From Lachnospiraceae bacterium (GTDB lineage Bacteria; Bacillota; Clostridia; Lachnospirales; Lachnospiraceae), in assembly GCA_017544705.1 (NCBI GenBank), contig JAFYDQ010000031.1:1-60267 (forward strand): 60,267 nucleotides of DNA. The letters are read 5' to 3'. Below are positions 55,080 to 60,267 of this stretch, piece by piece. Made by a program: the position numbers and the translations under genes. Positions within the stretch are counted from its first letter, which is position 1. The number at the start of each line of letters is the position of its first letter. The notes beneath the pieces were generated by a model. The model did no database searches and had not been told where the DNA came from. It was given only the letters and a program-made list of their open reading frames with translations.

Positions 55080-57158
55080 CTACCTGTCAACCCGTTCCAG
55101 CAGCCCTGCATCATAGAGCTTCTGCACGACCGGAATGATCTCTTTCACCGGCTTTGCGATCAGCTCCGATAACCGGAACAGATCATTTTTCCCGTCCGCA
55201 TAAGCACACACATCCTTTAAGATCAGGGTCTCCTGATAGGTTTCCTTGGAACTCATCGTCGGGACAAGCCCGTATTTTCCAAGCTGCGGTTCCCCGATCG
55301 TTTTGATCACATACGTCGCATTGTGCTCCAGGGCTTCGATACACTGTACCATCACGTCATAACTTCCCGCAAGCCCGTCCGGTGAGATCAGGTCCAGGTT
55401 ATCCGCGCTCGTATGATACTCCGGATACACGTGGTATTTGGAACGGCAAAAGCACACCATCGGAAGATCCGCCCCCGGCGCCTGATACTGCCGCTCGTCT
55501 GAGCCGCGTGCAATATAGGAATAGTCATGATACTGCGGATCGTGATTTTTGAGTACCGTCGTAAGAACCTTGTCTGCCAGCGTGTCACCGTACTTGCTGT
55601 GTACCAGGGAATAGGTCCGGTCATCCCCGACGCAGGTTAAGTTAAACGCCGCTATGACATTTTCGCGCAGCGCATCCAGATTTCTGCTCATATAGGTCAG
55701 TGCACCGATCGTCTCCGGTGCCAGAACAAGGCGATAGGTGTATTTCCGATCCGGCATCGCCGCAATATACTTTGCAAGCCAGGTCAGCAGCGCGGGTCCC
55801 GAACACTCATTGTTTGCCATGGACGGATGACAGGTATAGCTGGATAAGAAGATTTCCTGTTCGCTTTTCCCCGAAATGATCCATTCCCCGTAGGTTAAGC
55901 TTCCGTCCGTCAGCGTCGATCTGATCACGGCATGATACGTGCCTTCTTTTAACGAATCCCGCACGTTCTGGCTCATGCAGAATCCCCAGCGCTCTTTATA
56001 GTAGGAAGTCACATAAGGGATCAGGTCCGGCTGGTCCTTCAGCGAATAGAGATGCTCCTGTAATTCCTCCAAAGACAGTTCCAGATCGACCGGCACGGAA
56101 TAGCCGAGGACATGCAGGTTGTTTTCTGCCATATCCACGATCCGTTTCCCGTCAGGTCCCTCCAGATAGGCCTCCGAAATATTCCATTCCTTCGGGATCG
56201 TCCAGTCGCATACCTGCGTGCCGCTTGGCACCTCAAACAGCTGCATTTCGGGAATCTGTTTTCTGATCAGGGCAAACGTCCTTCTGACACCGTCTCCGGT
56301 AATGCTTCTGCAGATCGGAAATATCTCCTTGCAGAACGCAAACATCTCCTGTCCTTCTTTTAAAAAGCGGGTATGATCTTCCTGCCCGACATAGGTACAC
56401 AGTTTTCTGGAACGGTTATGCCGGATATCCTCCGCAATGATCGGGAACGCACCCGCAAGTTCAATGATCTTATACTCCAGATCATTGACGAAAAACCGCT
56501 GCATGACGCCCTTTTCTTCAAATTCCGGCTCGTACGCATAGATCACGTTTTCCACGTCCCGGTCAAGATCGCGGACGTTCATGGAATAAGTGGCTTTCCT
56601 TGTATGGCCGTCTGCATCCGTATAATCTGCCGTGAAATCCTTCAGATAACGGTACGGAACCGGTCCGACCGTTTCTTCCACATAGTGCACGAACACGAAG
56701 GAATGCTGCAGGTCCTTGTCGATAAAAAGGTTCCGGAAATGATTTTGCAGCATATACGTAAACGGCGAATCGATCCCGAAAGAACTATGGTTATCCATCG
56801 CGCACAGTTCCTCCTGCCCCTTTCCCCATACGGCAAAGGAATAGATCGGATGCTTCGTCCGTTTGAAATCTTCCCGCATAAGAGCCAGCTTTCCGAGAGA
56901 CCCCGTCTTACACGACGTCTTAAAGTGGTCGTATGCTTCCCCTTTGCAGAATGCCCAGTTGAATGTCGGGAACACCAGCGTGCCTTCCGGCCCGATCTGC
57001 GCAATGATCCCGTCGATCAGGATATTCAGATCCGTCTCGTCTTCGTGTGTGATCAGGTCGTACAACAGCTGCTTCACATCCGATGTGACGAATACGCGGT
57101 CTCCCTTATGCAGGCGCAAATGGGACGCCAGTTCTCGTAACGGTATATACGTTTCCAT
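55080..57158 (-). CDS. Fusion protein: AAC(3)-like N-acyltransferase plus DUF4910 peptidase-like domain and winged helix
   Basis: A 692-residue multidomain protein. Residues 1-255 match the AAC(3) antibiotic N-acyltransferase fold: GPEGTLVFPTFNWAFC, RTKHPIYSFAVWGKG, SSFGIDSPFTYML, FVHYVEETVGPVPYRYLKDF. Residues about 275-610 match DUF2172/DUF4910 aminopeptidase-like proteins: EIFPICRSITGDGVR, IFLSSYTCHPSMANNECSG (metal-site His), LVLAPETIGALTY, FNLTCVGDD, GSDERQYQAPGADLPMV, HVYPEYHTSADN. The last 80 residues form a winged helix. Such parts are otherwise found in surface-glycan and natural-product loci. GGGTGG precedes ATG at 57158, 10 bp after the trigger-factor-like gene. The acyl acceptor is unknown. 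Confidence 0.82.
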   Translation of the reverse strand: METYIPLRELASHLRLHKGDRVFVTSDVKQLLYDLITHEDETDLNILIDGIIAQIGPEGTLVFPTFNWAFCKGEAYDHFKTSCKTGSLGKLALMREDFKRTKHPIYSFAVWGKGQEELCAMDNHSSFGIDSPFTYMLQNHFRNLFIDKDLQHSFVFVHYVEETVGPVPYRYLKDFTADYTDADGHTRKATYSMNVRDLDRDVENVIYAYEPEFEEKGVMQRFFVNDLEYKIIELAGAFPIIAEDIRHNRSRKLCTYVGQEDHTRFLKEGQEMFAFCKEIFPICRSITGDGVRRTFALIRKQIPEMQLFEVPSGTQVCDWTIPKEWNISEAYLEGPDGKRIVDMAENNLHVLGYSVPVDLELSLEELQEHLYSLKDQPDLIPYVTSYYKERWGFCMSQNVRDSLKEGTYHAVIRSTLTDGSLTYGEWIISGKSEQEIFLSSYTCHPSMANNECSGPALLTWLAKYIAAMPDRKYTYRLVLAPETIGALTYMSRNLDALRENVIAAFNLTCVGDDRTYSLVHSKYGDTLADKVLTTVLKNHDPQYHDYSYIARGSDERQYQAPGADLPMVCFCRSKYHVYPEYHTSADNLDLISPDGLAGSYDVMVQCIEALEHNATYVIKTIGEPQLGKYGLVPTMSSKETYQETLILKDVCAYADGKNDLFRLSELIAKPVKEIIPVVQKLYDAGLLERVDR

Positions 57159-57168
57159 CTTCCACCCT

Positions 57169-58383
57169 TTACTGTACGGTAACACCCTTCATGGCGATCT
57201 CTACGGCTTTCTGATGAACCATTTCTTTCATGGTATAGCCGAGCCCGTAAGTCTCAACCTGTGAAGTGAAGGACTCGTCCGAGCCTTCCGTCTCGGTAAG
57301 ATAAGCCTTGTAATCCGCTTCGGTAACCGTAATGCCTTCTGTCTCCAGGATCGCCTGATAGACCAGATCCTCTTTCTCCTTGGTCTTGCAGGTCTCATCA
57401 AGACTCGCATCATATTCCTCTTCACTCATCCCCGTGTAATCATCAAAAGTCTCATACATGTTGGCACCGTAGTAGGATAAGTACATCTGGTTCATCATCT
57501 GGAAAGACTGCTGGTCATTATACTTGCTCGTGGATTTCAGGTTCTTCAGATATGCCTTCGGATAAGAAGAAACTTCACTGTGATCCACCAGATAATTCTC
57601 CACCCAGTTTCTTAAATTTTCTTCGTAGTGCGTGCTCTTAATATACTGACGGTATTCATCCGCCGTGGAAGCATATTCGGACAGATTTTCCTTCACAAAG
57701 TCATCCGTAAATTCCGGCAGTTCGTAGATCCCGTCCACATCCACGGTAAATACCGCATCCTTGCCGGCAAGTTCCGCATTGCCGTAATCATCCGGAAACG
57801 TCACTTCCACCTTCACGGTATCGCCGACACCGGCCCCGATCAGCTGCTGCTCAAAATCATCGATATAACTCTGTGATCCGATGGTCAGATCCGCAGGCGT
57901 TCCGTTCGTGCTTCCGCCCTCAAATGCAACACCGTCGATCGTTCCGACATATTCAATGGATACCTTGTCCCCGTCCTGGATCTTGGCATCGGTTTCCGTA
58001 TTCAGCACCTGATGCGAGGACAAAATGCTCTCAATATCCGCATCCACGGATTCGTCCGGATATTCAACCTCCGAAAGCGGTGCAGTAAAATTCTTATACT
58101 CCGGCAAAGTCACGATGTCCTTGGCAACGACACCCTTGATAAATCCGTTGTTATCAAGCTGTGCGCTGAACTCGTTGCTTGCCTTGACGGATTTGGAATT
58201 CCGATAGACAGCATTTCCGATCGCAAAGGCGATCACACCGACCAAAGCCGCAAGAATCACGATCCCTGCGATGCGCATGATCAGTTTCTCCCTCTTATCC
58301 GCCACGCGCTGTTTCTCACGCTCTAAGCGGCGCTGTTTGCTCTTGCTCACATTTTCCGTTTTGGTTTCTTCTGTTTTACTCAT
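57169..58383 (-). CDS. Membrane-anchored trigger-factor-like FKBP peptidyl-prolyl isomerase
   Basis: A 404-residue protein. A basic N terminus (SKSKQRRLEREKQRVADKREK) and one membrane helix (about 36-57, IAGIVILAALVGVIAFAIGNAVY) place the rest outside. An FKBP domain follows (about 140-220: KIQDGDKVSIEYVGTIDGVAFEGGSTNG, LTIGSQSYIDDFEQQLIGAGVGDTVKVEVTFPDDYG, LAGKDAVFTVDVDGIYELPE), then a helical trigger-factor-like C domain. It is a relative of the lipoprotein at 8-9 kb, differing in anchoring. It begins the operon with the AAC(3)-DUF4910 fusion gene. The ribosome binding site is weak (AGAAAG). Confidence 0.88.
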   Translation of the reverse strand: MSKTEETKTENVSKSKQRRLEREKQRVADKREKLIMRIAGIVILAALVGVIAFAIGNAVYRNSKSVKASNEFSAQLDNNGFIKGVVAKDIVTLPEYKNFTAPLSEVEYPDESVDADIESILSSHQVLNTETDAKIQDGDKVSIEYVGTIDGVAFEGGSTNGTPADLTIGSQSYIDDFEQQLIGAGVGDTVKVEVTFPDDYGNAELAGKDAVFTVDVDGIYELPEFTDDFVKENLSEYASTADEYRQYIKSTHYEENLRNWVENYLVDHSEVSSYPKAYLKNLKSTSKYNDQQSFQMMNQMYLSYYGANMYETFDDYTGMSEEEYDASLDETCKTKEKEDLVYQAILETEGITVTEADYKAYLTETEGSDESFTSQVETYGLGYTMKEMVHQKAVEIAMKGVTVQ

Positions 58384-58433
58384 CTTTCTATTGTCCGTTT
58401 CTGATAGATTTGCCGACAACCGACATCTAATCT

Positions 58434-58472
58434 ATTGTAGCAAAAAAGAGAGTTCTTTTGAACTCCCTTTTT
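58434..58472 (-). terminator. plsY terminator overlapping the promoter of the next operon
   Basis: GAGAGTTC (58448-58455) and GAACTCCC (58460-58467) form a stem with loop TTTT, T-rich on both sides. On the minus strand TTCAAA (58462-58457), N17 and TACAAT (58439-58434) form a promoter for the trigger-factor-like operon whose -35 lies in the stem. Confidence 0.65.
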
Positions 58473-58499
58473 GATAACTCTTGTAAAATCATAAACCGC

Positions 58500-59201
58500 T
58501 CAATGCGTGTTATGTTTCTGCTGTTCCTCATCATACTGCCACGGATAACTGACCCCGTCGTCATCTTCGATCCCAAGACGCTCCGCTTCCGCTTTCCGGT
58601 TCCAAAGGAAACTGAACCGGAGTTCCTTGCCCGTCTTGATCCGCTTAAGGTTTCCGATGTGCCGGTAGATGATGCACACCGTTGCGATAAACAGGATCGC
58701 GGCATACCACACATCCTTCTTGGCCACACCGTAAATGACCGGGAACAGGACTGAGCAGGTGATCGGTGCAAAGCAGATATAATCCGTCACAAATGCAATG
58801 AACAGGGCAAACAACAGCAGGATCAGAAACAGCCTGTAATCCAGCGCCAGGATCGAACCGCCGAGCGTTGCCAGACCCTTTCCGCCGCGGAAGCCCATGT
58901 AAAACGGAAAGATATGACCCAGGATCACGGAAGTCGCTGCGATCACGCCGGCATATTTCATCTCGGGATAGATGTACATTGCCAGACGGACCACCAGAAA
59001 CGCCTTCATAACGTCAACAACCGCAACAAAAGCGCCGATCTTCTTGCCCATCGTGATGATCAGATTGGACGCACCGGCATTTCCGGAACCATGTTCCCTG
59101 ATATCATAGCCCTTGCTTTTTGATATCAGATACGACAGATTGATGCTGCCGATCAGGTATCCCATTAAGACACATGTACATACAGCGATCGCAGTATTCA
59201 T
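58500..59201 (-). CDS. plsY: Acyl-phosphate:glycerol-3-phosphate acyltransferase
   Basis: A 233-residue membrane enzyme that starts phospholipid synthesis, adding acyl from acyl-phosphate to glycerol-3-phosphate. Motifs: GYLIGSINLSYLISKSKGYDIREHGSGNAGASNLIITMGKK, GHIFPFYMGFRGGKGLATLGG and a third conserved loop IYRHIGNLKRIKTGKE; about six membrane helices. It is slightly longer than usual because of a charged tail (EDDDGVSYPWQYDEEQQKHN). AAGGAGAG precedes ATG. It is flanked by terminators, hence monocistronic. Confidence 0.95.
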   Translation of the reverse strand: MNTAIAVCTCVLMGYLIGSINLSYLISKSKGYDIREHGSGNAGASNLIITMGKKIGAFVAVVDVMKAFLVVRLAMYIYPEMKYAGVIAATSVILGHIFPFYMGFRGGKGLATLGGSILALDYRLFLILLLFALFIAFVTDYICFAPITCSVLFPVIYGVAKKDVWYAAILFIATVCIIYRHIGNLKRIKTGKELRFSFLWNRKAEAERLGIEDDDGVSYPWQYDEEQQKHNTH

Positions 59202-59222
59202 AGGCGCTCTCCTTATGTTCGT

Positions 59223-59251
59223 ATTATACTACGAAAAATCCCCACCCGCAA
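59223..59251 (-). promoter_or_regulatory. plsY promoter embedded in the upstream terminator
   Basis: On the minus strand TTGCGG (59251-59246), a 17-base spacer and TATAAT (59228-59223). The -35 box and part of the spacer belong to the terminator arm. Confidence 0.72.
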
Positions 59252-59269
59252 CTTCTGCGGATGGGGATC
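59233..59269 (-). terminator. Rho-independent terminator of the peptide-binding protein gene
   Basis: AATCCCCA-x-CCGCA (59237-59250) pairs with TGCGG-x-TGGGGATC (59256-59269), followed on the minus strand by TTTTTCG. Confidence 0.88.
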
Positions 59270-59296
59270 CGTGATCAATGAAACCTTGTGAAACGA

Positions 59297-60267
59297 TCAG
59301 TTTTTTACTGCATGCATGAAGTATTTCATGCCGAATACCGTTGCGTAAATACCGGTTACGTTAGACTTCTGCATGTAAACGTCATTGTAGTAATAGATCG
59401 GGATGATCGCACCCGTATCCATCAGCATATCTTCTGCCTTGTGCATGGTTTCTACACGATGGGCAAGATCGGTATCGTAGCGGATCTCGTCGATCATCTT
59501 GTCGTACTCATCCCACTTCGGGGAAGAGGAGACAGGCTTGCCCTTACCAAGCTGTGCATCATTGTTACCGGATGCGGAAGCAAAGATCTCCAGCATGTTG
59601 ATCGGGTCATTGTAGTCGGCAACCCAGCCTTCACGTGCAACCGTGAAGTTACCGTTCTTACGATCCTCTAAGAATACGTTCCAGTCTTCTGTCTTGATCT
59701 CGATGTTGATCCCGAGTGCTGCGAAGTCCTGCTGAATGGATTCTGCGATCTTGATATGGCCTGTTCCGTCATTCGTCAGGTAGGTCATGTTGATGGCAGG
59801 ATCGATCGCATATGTGCCGTCTCCGTTATCCGTAAAGCTGTAGCCTGCGGATTCTAAGAGTGCCTTTGCATCTTCCACCATGTCTGCACCGGTCTTGGTT
59901 GCATCATAGTAGGAAACGCCTGCTTTGAACTCCCCGCCGTTACCGTCGGTCATTCCTGCAGGGATAAATGCGTCTGCAGCTTCCTGTCCTGTCTGGCCGA
60001 TATTGTCAACGATGAACTGACGGTCGATCAGGTAACTCATCGCTTTACGCATGTTGGCTGCTTCTTCTTCCGTCTTACCGTCGAACAACGGGTCATTTAC
60101 ATTAAAGCATACATAATAGGTTCCAAGCTGGGGAAGGATACCAAACTCCGGATTCACACCGTTTAAGGAAGCGATCTCATCGTTGGGAACGGTATCGATG
60201 TAATCAACGTCGCCGCTGTTGTATGCAGCATAGATTGCCGTGTCATCCGCGCTTAACATGAAGTGCA
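59297..60267 (-). CDS. Peptide ABC transporter substrate-binding protein, 5'-truncated by window edge
   Basis: The C-terminal 323 residues of an OppA/DppA-type (SBP family 5) binding protein; the frame continues beyond the window, so signal peptide and N-terminal lobe are missing. Visible motifs are YNSGDVDYIDTVPNDEI, GTYYVCFNVNDPLFDGKT, MRKAMSYLIDRQFIVDNI, the LLESAGYS region, LGINIEIKTEDWNVFLEDRKNGNFTVAREGWVADYNDPINMLEIF and AEDMLMDTGAIIPIYYYNDVYM. It would bind oligopeptides outside the membrane for an ABC permease whose genes are not in view. A strong terminator follows, so it is last in its transcript. Confidence 0.93.
   Translation of the reverse strand, partial: HFMLSADDTAIYAAYNSGDVDYIDTVPNDEIASLNGVNPEFGILPQLGTYYVCFNVNDPLFDGKTEEEAANMRKAMSYLIDRQFIVDNIGQTGQEAADAFIPAGMTDGNGGEFKAGVSYYDATKTGADMVEDAKALLESAGYSFTDNGDGTYAIDPAINMTYLTNDGTGHIKIAESIQQDFAALGINIEIKTEDWNVFLEDRKNGNFTVAREGWVADYNDPINMLEIFASASGNNDAQLGKGKPVSSSPKWDEYDKMIDEIRYDTDLAHRVETMHKAEDMLMDTGAIIPIYYYNDVYMQKSNVTGIYATVFGMKYFMHAVKN

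Overview
The window reads as chromosomal core DNA of a low-to-mid G+C Firmicute, most likely a motile member of the Lachnospiraceae (Clostridia). The reasons are SpoVG, a two-gene GlgC/GlgD glucose-1-phosphate adenylyltransferase, class 1B PyrD with PyrK, MecA, GdpP next to rplI-dnaB, DnaD/DnaI-type helicase loading, a preQ1-I/QueT locus, strong AGGAGG ribosome binding sites throughout and a flagellar-type (sigma-D) promoter. No rRNA, tRNA, insertion sequence, prophage or CRISPR array was seen. Most genes are on the minus strand. Both window ends cut genes: a hybrid histidine kinase on the left and a peptide-transporter binding protein on the right.

Layout. 1-9 kb: histidine kinase (+), then a minus-strand run of an extracytoplasmic trigger-factor-like lipoprotein and asnS, followed by a PcsB-type NlpC/P60 hydrolase, an amidotransferase-less GMP synthase, a divergent MurD and a CapA protein. 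9-18 kb: small membrane protein, galU, DUF1934, GntR regulator and ispE; a sigma-D-controlled orphan gene; ahcY divergent from pyrC-pyrK-pyrD, the two promoters sharing one palindromic -35 box. 18-24 kb: SPFH protein, long Prs, DnaI and DnaD (with DnaA boxes upstream), murC. 24-31 kb: glgC-glgD, spoVG, preQ1-controlled queT, an M29 aminopeptidase and a large surface protein with a dead C39-like domain. 31-38.4 kb: the complete F1Fo ATP synthase operon with a sodium-type c subunit. 38-44.5 kb: DUF402, a SleB-like hydrolase interrupted by a TGA codon, dCMP deaminase, upp, rpiB, Sua5/TsaC and a GH18 protein; the upp/rpiB/Sua5 side next to atp resembles the ywl-upp-atp region of Bacillus. 44.5-53.6 kb: an 84-residue orphan behind a strong promoter and a roughly 370-nt structured leader, mecA, DUF1858, ferredoxin, dnaB-rplI-gdpP, an acyl-CoA ligase and rpsR-ssb-rpsF. 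53.6-60.3 kb: a tightly overlapping operon of a membrane-anchored trigger-factor-like protein, an AAC(3)-DUF4910 fusion, an acyl carrier protein, a MaoC hydratase and a Sir2 deacylase; then plsY and the transporter binding protein.

The least explained parts are (i) the AAC(3)-DUF4910/ACP/MaoC/Sir2 operon, which has the parts list of a private acyl-making, acyl-transferring and acyl-removing pathway; (ii) the structured RNA/leader at about 44888-45259; (iii) the MurD-like/CapA pair; and (iv) several compact regulatory arrangements: a shared -35 box, a probably leaderless pyrC mRNA, a promoter starting inside a terminator stem, and DnaA boxes at the helicase-loader operon. Functions are read from motifs by eye; no database search was run.
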